In this document: positions 34,345 to 42,413 of the stretch, piece after piece
Numbering within the stretch: position 1 is the first letter of the stretch
Layout: every line of letters starts with the position of its first letter
From: Phil1 sp964487565
GTDB taxonomy: Bacteria; Bacillota; Clostridia; Christensenellales; CAG-138
Length of the DNA: 64,000 nt
Assembly (NCBI GenBank): GCA_964487565.1
Contig: CAZARN010000007.1
Location: forward strand, 62,001 to 126,000
Reading direction: 5' to 3'
Made by a program: the position numbers and the translations under genes
The notes under the pieces: model-generated
What the model was told of the DNA's origin: nothing
What the model saw: only the letters and a program-made list of their open reading frames with translations
Database searches by the model: none

Positions 34345-36180
34345 TCAGTCGTCCAGTATCGCGCCTGAGGCCTCCTCGGAAAACTGCGTCGTGTACAGGT
34401 CGTAATAATATCCTTTTTTTCGCAACAGCTCGCTGTGCGTGCCTTCCTCCGTTATTTTTCCGCCGCGTATAACGAGGATGCGGTCCGCATTCCTTATCGT
34501 GGAAAGCCTGTGCGCCACGATGAAGCTCGTCCGTCCCTTGAGCACCTTTGTTATTGCCTGTTGGATGAGCTGTTCCGTCTCCGTGTCGATGGAACTCGTC
34601 GCTTCGTCAAGCACGAAGATGCGCGGATTCGCAAGGATCACGCGCGCAAAGGAAATGAGCTGTTTTTCGCCTGTTGAAAGGCGCGCTCCGCCCTCGCCCA
34701 CCTCGGTATCGTATCCATGCTCCTGACGGAGGATGAAGCCTTCCGCGCTGACCATGCGCGCCGCTTCCCTGATTTCCTCAATCGTCGCATCCCGCCTGCC
34801 GTATGCGATATTGTCTCTTATCGTGCCGGAAAACAGATGCGGTGACTGGAGCACATAACCGAGGTTTGCCTGCAAAGAAAGCTGGCTTCTTTCCCTGTAA
34901 TCGCGTCCGTCGATGAGCACCTCGCCAGACGTCGGCTCATAAAAGCGGCACACAAGATTGACTATCGTGCTCTTGCCCGCGCCTGTTTCGCCCACGAGGG
35001 CGACGTTTTCGCCGCTCTTCACATGCAGGTTGAAATCCTCCAGCACCTTTTCGCCGTCCTTGTACGCAAAATCCACATGACGGAATTCCACGTCGCCGGT
35101 TATCGGTTCCCAGTTTTCGCGTTTCGGATCGAAGCTGTCGCCGTATTTTTCGATCACCTCCGCCGTATCCACGATGTCGCAGGGCGTGTCGACAAGATGT
35201 ATGACGCGCTCCGCGCTGGCCTGCGCGCTTTGCAGCTCCGCAAGTATGCCTGCAAGCTGCTGGATCGGCTCAAAGAAGTTGGTCGTATAGGATATGAACG
35301 CAGAAAGCGTGCCAAAGCCTATCGCGCCGATCATGACCTCCACGCCGCCGCGGTAAAGCACGATGCCCGTGCCTATCGAGCCGAGGAACATCACCATCGG
35401 CATGAATATCGCGCTGAGCACGGCCGAGCGGACGGACGCTTTTCTCATCGTGCCCGTAAGCTCCGCGAACTCAGCATAATTCGCTTTTTCCCGCACGAGC
35501 GTTTTCGTTGTGACAGCGCCCATGATGCCCTCGTTGAAAGCTCCGGTTATGCGTGAATTGGTCTTTCTCACCCTGCGCTGATACTCGAGTATCTTCTTTT
35601 TGAACACGAGCGATATCACCGCAAGCGGCGGTATCACCACGAGCGCAAGGAGCGCGAGCTTCCAGTTGAGCACAAACATCGCTGCCGTTACGCCCAGAAC
35701 ATATGTCAGCGCCCAAAGAAGGTCGACCATGCTCCACGCCATCATCTCCGCAAGGCGGCCGACGTCGCTTATCATGCGCGCCATGAGATAGCCGACCGCG
35801 GTCTTGTCATAGAAGGAGAAGGAAAGCTCCTGCAGCTTCCTGAAGCCCTGCTCGCGGATATCAAATGAGACGTTCATCTCTATATGGCCCGCCTGCGTGA
35901 CAAAGAGCATCACGCCAAGGGATTGAAGCAGAACGAAGAAGATATACAGCGCGATGAACCAGCCGAGGCCCGCCGTGGTTCCCTTGCCTATCATATTGTC
36001 TATTGCGTATCTGCTCATGAGCGGATACACGATATCTATGAGGGCAATGCCGATGTTCGTCGCGATCAGGAACGCACAGTTCTTCTTATACTTGAAAGCA
36101 TATGCAAACAGCCGCTTCCAAATGGAGAAATCGACCTTGGTATCGTTGAAGTCCTGCTCATTGATAGCTGTGTTACTCAT
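34345..36180 (-). CDS. Heterodimeric ABC exporter subunit with catalytic Walker B (BmrD/YheH-like)
   Basis: The 611-residue half-transporter has six membrane helices in ~30-320 and an ATPase domain. Walker A is GETGAGKST (~392), Walker B is FVLDEATSSID (~526, catalytic Glu present) and the H-loop is VAHRLS. Its signature LSTGEKQ deviates from LSGGQ, while the partner keeps LSGGQ but lacks the catalytic Glu. This split is the hallmark of asymmetric heterodimeric multidrug exporters such as BmrCD and TM287/288. The ATG at 36180 has GGAGGTGAAGCG before it and overlaps the partner by 8 bases. The frame is open 49 codons further upstream, inside the partner gene, without a ribosome site. A role in drug or peptide efflux is inferred. 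Confidence 0.9.
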   Translation of the reverse strand: MSNTAINEQDFNDTKVDFSIWKRLFAYAFKYKKNCAFLIATNIGIALIDIVYPLMSRYAIDNMIGKGTTAGLGWFIALYIFFVLLQSLGVMLFVTQAGHIEMNVSFDIREQGFRKLQELSFSFYDKTAVGYLMARMISDVGRLAEMMAWSMVDLLWALTYVLGVTAAMFVLNWKLALLALVVIPPLAVISLVFKKKILEYQRRVRKTNSRITGAFNEGIMGAVTTKTLVREKANYAEFAELTGTMRKASVRSAVLSAIFMPMVMFLGSIGTGIVLYRGGVEVMIGAIGFGTLSAFISYTTNFFEPIQQLAGILAELQSAQASAERVIHLVDTPCDIVDTAEVIEKYGDSFDPKRENWEPITGDVEFRHVDFAYKDGEKVLEDFNLHVKSGENVALVGETGAGKSTIVNLVCRFYEPTSGEVLIDGRDYRERSQLSLQANLGYVLQSPHLFSGTIRDNIAYGRRDATIEEIREAARMVSAEGFILRQEHGYDTEVGEGGARLSTGEKQLISFARVILANPRIFVLDEATSSIDTETEQLIQQAITKVLKGRTSFIVAHRLSTIRNADRILVIRGGKITEEGTHSELLRKKGYYYDLYTTQFSEEASGAILDD

Positions 36181-38032
36181 TCGCTTCACCTCCTTTTGGC
36201 CCAAGCTCCCGCGCAAGATCTTCCTCGAGCGCGTTCTGTATATGCGCGATGCGCCTGTAAAGGCCTTCCTCGGCCACAAGCTGTTCGTGCGTGCCCTGCT
36301 GCACGAGTTTTCCGTGCTCGAGCACAATTATCCTGTCCGCCTCGCAAAGCGTTGTTATCCTGTGCGAGATTATGAACGTCGTCGTTTCGCTTCGCCTCAT
36401 ACGAAGCGCTTCGCGTATTGAAGCGTCCGTTTCCGTATCCACGGCGCTCATCGAATCGTCAAAAACGATTATCGGCGCGTTCTGCATGAGCATCCTGGCG
36501 ATCGCAACACGCTGCTTCTGCCCGCCCGAAAGGGTCACGCCGCGCTCGCCGACGACGGTGTCATAGCCGTTCTCGAAATGACGTATCACGTCATGCACGC
36601 TCGCGATCTTCGCCGCGTTATAAACGTCCTTCGGGTCCGCGTCCGGACGGACGATGCTGATATTGTCCATTATCGTGCGCGAATAGAGGAACGGCTCCTG
36701 CAAAACGATACCTATATGCGAGCGCAGATAGCCGTGCTCGATGTCGTTTATATTCACGCCGTCGATATATATCCCGCCTGCCGTGCATGTGTAGAGCCGC
36801 TGCAAAAGCTGCACGAGGCTCGTTTTGCCCGATCCCGTCGATCCGAGTATCGCGATTGTCTCCCCCGGTGACGCCGTGAATGAAATATCCGAAAGCACGT
36901 CGTCATATCTGTCATATCCGAAGCAGACGTTTCTGAACTCCACCTTGCCCTTTATCTCGCTTTTGAGCGCGGCGCCCGGCTCCTCCTCCGCGGGAACGGA
37001 GAGTATCTCATCTATCCTGCCCAGCGATACCGTCGCCTTGCCAAGATCCGCAAGCACGCGGCCGAGCTGCCTTACCGGCCATGTCAGCATGCCGACATAT
37101 GTTGAAAACACGAGAAGATTGCCTAACGTCAGTCTTCCCTTGACGCAGAACACAACGCCCACAAACAGCGTTATCGCGATCTGCGTATAGCCGATAAAAT
37201 CGCTTGAGCCCCAGTATATGCCCATCAGCTTAATCAGGCGGAATGTCTTTTTCCTGTAATCATCGTTGCATGCCGTGAACTGGTCAAGCTCATTCCTCTC
37301 CTGACCGAACGCGCGCACGACGCGCATGCCCGTCAGGTTCTCCTGAAGCGTTGAGGACAGCTTGCCCTCGGCTTCATCCGAAAGGCGGAACTGATCCTTC
37401 ACGCTTTTGAAATAAACGAAGCTCATTATGAGCAGCAGCGGCAGCAGCGCCATCGATATGACCGACATTGTCGTATCGATCGAGAACATTATATAACACG
37501 CCACGCCGACCATAACAAACGTCCTTATCACCTCAAGGAGCTGGTTTGATATGAACTGACGCACGGTCTCAACATCCGACGTGCAGCGCTGCACAAGATC
37601 GCCCGTCGAAGCATGCTTGTGATAATCGTAAGGCACCTGCTGAAGATGGGAATACAGCGCATTGCGCGTTTTCATGGCAATGCCTTCGCTTGCCATGGCA
37701 ACGAACTTTCTGCGCAGATATGTCGCGGCGCCGTTCAATACCGTGAACGCAACGAACGCGACAGCAAGCAGCCAGTATTCGCTCCTCAGGAACTCGCGTC
37801 CGCCGTATCCGTCGATGATGTTCATCACCCATGCCGGCATATTCGAATTTTCAGTTCCTATAACATAGTCGATGGCAAAGCTCACCACCAGCGGGCCGCA
37901 ATACGCAGTTACCACTGCGATAAGCAGAAACAACGTGGCAAGCGCGAAATAAGAGCCGTTGCCCTTCACAAGGCGGCGCACCAGTTTCCAGTTGAGCTTG
38001 CCGTATTTTTGTTTTTCGAATTGCGTTTCCAA
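36173..38032 (-). CDS. Heterodimeric ABC exporter subunit with degenerate Walker B (BmrC/YheI-like)
   Basis: The 619-residue half-transporter has Walker A GSTGSGKTS (~390), signature LSGGQKQR (~499) and Walker B IIVFDDSMSAVD (~520), where Asp replaces the catalytic Glu, as in BmrC and TM287. Its intact signature completes the ATP site formed by the partner's catalytic Walker B. The most likely start is TTG at 38032, eight bases after AAAGGAGG; the only in-frame ATG upstream (38083) overlaps the attenuator's tail and lacks a site. It is preceded by a 22-codon leader ORF and intrinsic terminator (findings). The substrate is unknown; the regulatory design suggests induction by translation inhibitors. 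Confidence 0.9.
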   Translation of the reverse strand: METQFEKQKYGKLNWKLVRRLVKGNGSYFALATLFLLIAVVTAYCGPLVVSFAIDYVIGTENSNMPAWVMNIIDGYGGREFLRSEYWLLAVAFVAFTVLNGAATYLRRKFVAMASEGIAMKTRNALYSHLQQVPYDYHKHASTGDLVQRCTSDVETVRQFISNQLLEVIRTFVMVGVACYIMFSIDTTMSVISMALLPLLLIMSFVYFKSVKDQFRLSDEAEGKLSSTLQENLTGMRVVRAFGQERNELDQFTACNDDYRKKTFRLIKLMGIYWGSSDFIGYTQIAITLFVGVVFCVKGRLTLGNLLVFSTYVGMLTWPVRQLGRVLADLGKATVSLGRIDEILSVPAEEEPGAALKSEIKGKVEFRNVCFGYDRYDDVLSDISFTASPGETIAILGSTGSGKTSLVQLLQRLYTCTAGGIYIDGVNINDIEHGYLRSHIGIVLQEPFLYSRTIMDNISIVRPDADPKDVYNAAKIASVHDVIRHFENGYDTVVGERGVTLSGGQKQRVAIARMLMQNAPIIVFDDSMSAVDTETDASIREALRMRRSETTTFIISHRITTLCEADRIIVLEHGKLVQQGTHEQLVAEEGLYRRIAHIQNALEEDLARELGPKGGEANE

Positions 38033-38081
38033 CGCATCCCCCTCCTTTGTCCGTTGATACCCTTTTCCTCCCTGCGCGCGC

Positions 38082-38111
38082 AAAAAGGCCGCGGACGGTA
38101 CGTCCGCGGCC
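38082..38111 (-). terminator. Attenuator terminator before the heterodimeric ABC exporter
   Basis: The 11-bp perfect stem pairs 38101-38111 with 38087-38097 through a 3-base loop, then five T on the minus strand. It lies 27 bases after the leader ORF stop and about 50 bases before the exporter start, so the exporter needs read-through. The leader ORF contains CGTCC (38157-38161) and GGCC (38149-38152), which can pair with the terminator's 5' arm as an antiterminator. Confidence 0.8.
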
Positions 38112-38138
38112 CCGAAAAGCGTTTATACGATCAAAAGA

Positions 38139-38207
38139 TCACGCGGCAGGCCGTGAGGACGCACGAGTCCCATTATTGTTTGCATCATTTTTATCCTTCA
38201 TTGCCAT
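38139..38207 (-). CDS. 22-residue leader peptide of the ABC exporter operon (candidate)
   Basis: An ATG at 38207 with AAAGGAG eight bases upstream opens a 22-codon frame ending in TGA at 38139. The peptide starts MAMKDKNDANNNG and ends with Arg/Ser/Pro/Ala codons. The frame sits between a strong promoter and an intrinsic terminator, the arrangement of ribosome-mediated attenuation. BmrB is the leader peptide that controls the B. subtilis bmrCD exporter in response to ribosome-targeting antibiotics; this peptide has no obvious sequence similarity to it but occupies the same place ahead of a homologous exporter pair. The final ~7 codons overlap the proposed antiterminator strand. Confidence 0.6.
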   Translation of the reverse strand: MAMKDKNDANNNGTRASSRPAA

Positions 38208-38250
38208 CCTCTCGGCTCCTTTCTTTGATATTTGGCTTACAGCCTTGTAT

Positions 38251-38279
38251 ATTCTAGCAGAACTTGCCGTGCATGGCAA
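38251..38279 (-). promoter_or_regulatory. Promoter of the leader/ABC exporter operon
   Basis: On the minus strand TTGCCA (38274-38279) and an extended -10 TGCTAGAAT (hexamer 38251-38256) with a 17-base spacer. A perfect dyad CTTGCC-N6-GGCAAG (38263-38280) overlaps the -35 and spacer and could be an operator. The transcription start would be near 38244, 37 bases before the leader ATG. Confidence 0.75.
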
Positions 38280-38298
38280 GCAAAAGCTATAAATATTG

Positions 38299-39330
38299 TC
38301 ACTTTGCGAGTGTATATGCGCGAAGAAGATCAAATGTGGCCTTGATCCCGTCGCGATGGGTGCGCTCATATCCATGCGAGGCGTATACTCCGGAGCCTAT
38401 CACGCAATGACGCACGTCATAGCCCGCGGAAAGCGCCGCATCCGCGTCCGAGCCGTATCCCGGATATATATCGACCGCATAATCGACACCCGCCGCCTTC
38501 GCGCAATCGATGAGCGCGTTTGTCACATAGAAGTCGGACGGGCCGGACGAATCCTTCACACATATGCTCACCTGTGTCTCCCTGCACTGAAGTCCGCTGC
38601 CAACGCAGCCCATATCAACGCTTATCATTTCTTCAACATCCGCCGGTATGGACGCGCACGCGCCGTGACCCACCTCTTCATATACCGTCACATACGCATA
38701 TACCTTGCGGCGGAGCTTCGCGCCCGTATCCTTTATAAACTTTGCAAAGCCCAGCAGCACCGCCACGGACAGCTTGTCGTCAAGGAACCTGCTCTTGAGA
38801 TAGCCTCCCTGCGTATAGGTCGTGCGCGGATCGAAGCAGACATAATCGCCGACCGCGACGCCGAGCTTTTCCGTATCCTCCTTTGAAAACACCTTTTCAT
38901 CGGGCAGCACCTCAACGGTGTCAAAATCGCGCTTGGTATCGTTGTATTTGAAATTGACGTGTATGGATGCGTTCTCAAGCTGGCAGACGCCGGATATCTT
39001 CTTCCCCGCGCGCGTGACAATCGTGCAGTTTTCGGTTTCAACATTGTTGGCGTTAAGGCCGCCCACACGCATGATGCGCAGCGCGCCTGTGGATTTTATC
39101 TCCGCCACCATGCCGCCGAGCGTGTCAAGATGCGCGGAAAGCAGCAGCGGTTCCCCGCTGCCTCCAAGCTCGACCAGCACGCAGCCTTTGCGCGTCAGCT
39201 CCGCCTTGAAACCGAGCGCCTCAAACTCTGCCTTTGTATACAGCGCGGCTTCCCTTGTCATGCCGGTGGGGCTGGGTATGGAAACCACCTTTTTGAACGC
39301 TTCAATGATATATTCGATATAATCCATCAT
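38299..39330 (-). CDS. M42 family metallo-aminopeptidase
   Basis: The 343-residue enzyme is a M42 (TET/glutamyl aminopeptidase-like) dinuclear-metal peptidase that removes N-terminal residues from peptides. The metal motifs are SAHLDTLG (first His and Asp, about 65-72), RFLDDKLS (bridging Asp), YEEVGHGA (catalytic Glu plus ligand) and the final HGYERTHRDG. Length matches the family (about 345). The ATG at 39330 is followed immediately by a second ATG; AGGGAG lies upstream and fits either. In fermenters of amino acids such peptidases help release free amino acids. It has its own promoter and is not coupled to cyuA. Confidence 0.92.
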   Translation of the reverse strand: MMDYIEYIIEAFKKVVSIPSPTGMTREAALYTKAEFEALGFKAELTRKGCVLVELGGSGEPLLLSAHLDTLGGMVAEIKSTGALRIMRVGGLNANNVETENCTIVTRAGKKISGVCQLENASIHVNFKYNDTKRDFDTVEVLPDEKVFSKEDTEKLGVAVGDYVCFDPRTTYTQGGYLKSRFLDDKLSVAVLLGFAKFIKDTGAKLRRKVYAYVTVYEEVGHGACASIPADVEEMISVDMGCVGSGLQCRETQVSICVKDSSGPSDFYVTNALIDCAKAAGVDYAVDIYPGYGSDADAALSAGYDVRHCVIGSGVYASHGYERTHRDGIKATFDLLRAYTLAK

Positions 39331-39356
39331 GTTTCTCCCTTCGCTTCATTAGTCTC

Positions 39357-39385
39357 ATTATAAACCAGCACGGTTAGCACGGCAA
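39357..39385 (-). promoter_or_regulatory. Promoter of the M42 peptidase gene
   Basis: Minus strand TTGCCG (39380-39385), 17-base spacer, TATAAT (39357-39362). Transcription starts about 20 bases before the ATG. Confidence 0.75.
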
Positions 39386-39406
39386 TATTGTTTAGTGAAT
39401 AAACTT

Positions 39407-40693
39407 TTATTCGTCTTTTCCGCCCGTCATTATACGCAGGATTTCGCGGTCAGTCTCCGCCATACCCTCGCGCGCGAGCCTGCCGACATTCTTTATCGTT
39501 TCATCCACGCCCTTGGTTATGATGCCGTCCCCGGCATAAAACTGCTGGCCGTTTTTATACATTTCATAGCCGAGAATGCCCGCGTATACCGCCGTGGCGA
39601 TCTTGGCGGCGCAGGAGGGTTTCGCCCCGTCGCACACGATCCCGCTTGTGATCGCGACGCCGTTGACGATAGTGTGCGCGATGATGTCAACGCCGGCGCC
39701 GTCGATATAAGCGATGCCCGCAGCCGCGCCGACGCCTGCGCTTACCGCGCCGCAATATGCGGAAAGCTTGCCAATGCCGGTCTTTTGATGGATGGTGACA
39801 AGATCGGACACGATGAGCGCGCGCATCAGCTTCTCTGCGCCTGCGCCCGTAAGCTTGGCGTATTCTATCACAGGGAGGCTCGCAGTCATGCCCTGATTGC
39901 CGCTTCCCGACACGATGACCACGGGCATCTCGCAGCCGCTCATCCTTGCGTCGCTGCCTGCGGCCGCGGCGGCCTGACACCGCGTGTATACGTCGTCTTT
40001 CCTTGCAAGCACGAGCACCCGGCCTATCTGCGCGCCGTATCCGTGCTCGATACCCTCGGCGGATATCGCCGTGTTGAGGCAGACCTGACGCCTTATCGGC
40101 TCGCCTATATCCGCAAGATCGACCGTATCGGCAAAATCGACTATGTCCGCAACGTTCAAAAGACCATATTCACGGTCGAATTCAGCCTGCTGCTCTCCCT
40201 CGTCGACGCTCATTAGGACCTCGCCGTTCTTCTCCATGCGCACGATGTTCGTATGCGCGTCTGCGATCACGACGCGGGATGTATCCGACCCGCGTGAAAT
40301 GGTTATGTCGATATAGAGCGTTTTTGACGAGCGCGCCGGCGTGACGTTTATCTCGCACGAAGCCATGAAATCCGCGATTTTTGCGACGTCCTCGCGCTTT
40401 ATCCCCGCAAGCACCTCGAGCTTGTCACAGCTTTTGCCGGCGACTATGCCGGCGCTGACCGCTGCCGGTATGCCCTTGAGCCCGTCCGTGTTCGGCACCA
40501 CAACGCTTTTTGCGTTTTTAATGATATTGCCGCACACGTCGAGATCGCATTTTTCAGGCAGCACGCCGAGGATCTCCTCCGCCTTTGCGGCGGCAAAAGC
40601 GAGCGCGATGGGTTCCGTGCAGCCAAGCGCCACGACAAGCTCTTTTTTCAGTATGCCGCAATATGCGAGGTATTTTTCATCGGTCTTCTTCAT
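39407..40693 (-). CDS. cyuA: L-cysteine desulfidase family protein (CyuA/UPF0597)
   Basis: The 428-residue protein belongs to the serine-dehydratase-alpha-like UPF0597 family, whose characterised members (Methanocaldococcus L-cysteine desulfidase, enterobacterial CyuA) split cysteine to pyruvate, sulfide and ammonia using a 4Fe-4S cluster. Visible signatures are ALGCTEPIALAFA at about 23-35, VSGSGNQGMTASLPV at about 258-272 and SAYCGAVSAGVGAAAGI at about 310-326, with conserved Cys in the first and last. The ATG at 40693 has GAGGAG upstream; a longer in-frame start at 40753 lies inside trxB. It follows trxB by 25 bases, suggesting a thiol-related operon. Confidence 0.88.
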   Translation of the reverse strand: MKKTDEKYLAYCGILKKELVVALGCTEPIALAFAAAKAEEILGVLPEKCDLDVCGNIIKNAKSVVVPNTDGLKGIPAAVSAGIVAGKSCDKLEVLAGIKREDVAKIADFMASCEINVTPARSSKTLYIDITISRGSDTSRVVIADAHTNIVRMEKNGEVLMSVDEGEQQAEFDREYGLLNVADIVDFADTVDLADIGEPIRRQVCLNTAISAEGIEHGYGAQIGRVLVLARKDDVYTRCQAAAAAGSDARMSGCEMPVVIVSGSGNQGMTASLPVIEYAKLTGAGAEKLMRALIVSDLVTIHQKTGIGKLSAYCGAVSAGVGAAAGIAYIDGAGVDIIAHTIVNGVAITSGIVCDGAKPSCAAKIATAVYAGILGYEMYKNGQQFYAGDGIITKGVDETIKNVGRLAREGMAETDREILRIMTGGKDE

Positions 40694-40718
40694 GGCTGTT
40701 CTCCTCAGATGTTTTGAT

Positions 40719-41642
40719 TCAGAAATTTTCCGCAATATACGCCGCGGCTTCATTGGCGGCGACGGCGCCGTCCGCGCAGGCGGTTATCACCTGTCGAAGC
40801 GGCGTTACGCGAACGTCTCCCGCCGCGAAAAGGCCCGGCACCGATGTGCGCATACGCTCGTCGCAGACGACATAGCCTCCGCCGTCAAGCTCGGCGACGC
40901 CTGCAAGCAGCGCGCTTTTCGGCTCCTGACCGACGGCCATGAATATGCCGTCCACCGATATGCTTTTCTCCTCGCCCGAAACGGCGTTCTTCACACGCAC
41001 GCCCGTCACGCGCTCGCCCGGGATTCCCTCGAGCATGACAGGCACCGTCTCCATCACGGTTTCGATGTTGGCGGCGTTCTCCGCCCGCTCGATCATTATC
41101 CGCCCGGCGCGGAATTCGTTTCTTCTGTGGATAAGGTAGACCTTCTTGACTATGCGCGAAAGATACAGCGCATCCTCGAGCGCCGTGTTGCCTCCGCCTA
41201 TCACGGCAACGGTCTTGCCCTTGTAGAAATTGCCGTCGCACGTTGCGCAGTAGCTCACGCCCGCGCCCTCAAAGCCGTCCTCGATGCCCAGCTTGCGCGG
41301 CGACGCGCCGGCGGCGTATATTACTGTCGCCGCGGTGTACGGCTGCTTCTTTGTTTCAACCGTAAAAAGTCCGTCCTCGCCCTTTGCGACGGAGCGCGCC
41401 TCGCGCGACACCGTGATAGCGCCGTGCGCGATCGCCTGCTTGTGCATAAGCTCGGTCAGTTCCTGCCCGCCGACGCTTATGAAGCCGGGAAAATTCTCGA
41501 TATCGCTTGTGAGCGCGGCTTGTCCGCCGATGAACTGCTTTTCAAAGATCGCCGCGGAAAGGCCCGCGCGCAATGCGTAAACAGCCGCCGTCAGGCCTGC
41601 CGGTCCGCCGCCTATGATGATCGTGTCAAAATCTCTTTTCAT
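40719..41642 (-). CDS. trxB: Thioredoxin reductase (NADPH/FAD)
   Basis: The 307-residue flavoenzyme reduces thioredoxin. It has the FAD-binding GGGPAG (11-16), the redox pair CATC (Cys132, Cys135), the NAD(P)H-binding GGGNTALEDA and the C-terminal FAD site GLFAAGDVR. The ATG at 41642 has AAGGAGA upstream. An extended -10 TGCTATAAT (hexamer 41670-41675, minus strand) lies upstream with a weak -35. It is divergent from the DUF308 gene and co-oriented with cyuA. No thioredoxin gene is adjacent. NADPH versus ferredoxin-dependent reduction cannot be told from the motifs I can see. Confidence 0.94.
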   Translation of the reverse strand: MKRDFDTIIIGGGPAGLTAAVYALRAGLSAAIFEKQFIGGQAALTSDIENFPGFISVGGQELTELMHKQAIAHGAITVSREARSVAKGEDGLFTVETKKQPYTAATVIYAAGASPRKLGIEDGFEGAGVSYCATCDGNFYKGKTVAVIGGGNTALEDALYLSRIVKKVYLIHRRNEFRAGRIMIERAENAANIETVMETVPVMLEGIPGERVTGVRVKNAVSGEEKSISVDGIFMAVGQEPKSALLAGVAELDGGGYVVCDERMRTSVPGLFAAGDVRVTPLRQVITACADGAVAANEAAAYIAENF

Positions 41643-41782
41643 ACGAAATCTCCTTAATCAATTGATGTTATTATAGCACAGCGGCGGGTATCCTATCGAT
41701 ATATGAACAAATATATACTGCGCTTGATTTTGGAACAATTTTGTATATTATTATACTATAAGCCGCAAAGGAGGCAATAACT

Positions 41783-42313
41783 ATGTCAGAACTTATGAAG
41801 CAGCTTCGCAAACAAACGCTCGTCATCGCGCTCGCGTATCTCGCGATCGGTTTGCTCTTCGTTTGCATACCGGATATCACCGCGAATGCCGTCGCGATCC
41901 TCGTTGCAGCAGCGCTGCTCATATTCGGCGTCATCAGAATGACGGCGTATTTTGCACGCAGAGGCTCCGGCCTTGTGGACCGATCCGGTCTGCCCATCGG
42001 GCTTCTTCTTGTGATCGCCGCGATCATATTCTTCATCAAACCGTCGCTGCTTGTTTCGATCGTGTATATCATACTCGGTCTCGGCATCGTGGTTAACGGC
42101 ACGCTCAAGCTTCAGGCGGGCATCGAGCTTAAAAACGACCAAAGCCGTTATTGGGTCGGCGTTGTGATCGCCGCTGTGGTCGCGATCATCCTGGGCCTTA
42201 TCGTCGTGTTCGCGCCCTTCTCGACGGCAAAGGCCGTAACGGTCATGATCGGCGTAAGCATGATCCTGTGCGCCGCGTTCGATATCGTCAGCGCGATATT
42301 CTTCATAAAGTAA
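41783..42313 (+). CDS. DUF308 / HdeD-like membrane protein
   Basis: The 176-residue protein contains six closely packed hydrophobic segments (about 14-30, 34-53, 68-85, 88-107, 124-141 and 147-172) arranged as three similar pairs, the pattern of HdeD/DUF308 proteins. HdeD of E. coli is linked to acid resistance at high cell density, but most DUF308 members have no assigned function. The ATG at 41783 follows AAAGGAGG. It is monocistronic with a strong terminator. An AT-rich promoter region lies at 41724-41757 but no single hexamer pair is clearly best. Confidence 0.85.
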   Translation: MSELMKQLRKQTLVIALAYLAIGLLFVCIPDITANAVAILVAAALLIFGVIRMTAYFARRGSGLVDRSGLPIGLLLVIAAIIFFIKPSLLVSIVYIILGLGIVVNGTLKLQAGIELKNDQSRYWVGVVIAAVVAIILGLIVVFAPFSTAKAVTVMIGVSMILCAAFDIVSAIFFIK

Positions 42314-42328
42314 AACACGCTTCTTTTC

Positions 42329-42351
42329 GGGCCGCATTGCGGCCCTTTTTT
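42329..42351 (+). terminator. Intrinsic terminator after the DUF308 gene
   Basis: GGGCCGC (42329-42335) pairs with GCGGCCC (42339-42345) through a 3-base loop, followed by six T. Confidence 0.9.
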
Positions 42352-42352
42352 A

Positions 42353-42381
42353 TTGCCAAGCATGGGATATTGTGTTAGTAT
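42353..42381 (+). promoter_or_regulatory. Promoter of the SLC13-type transporter gene
   Basis: TTGCCA (42353-42358), 17-base spacer, extended -10 TGTTAGTAT (hexamer 42376-42381), starting immediately after the preceding terminator. Confidence 0.6.
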
Positions 42382-42413
42382 TTGCCGTAGATTTCAGGCT
42401 TGGAGGCGGCAAT

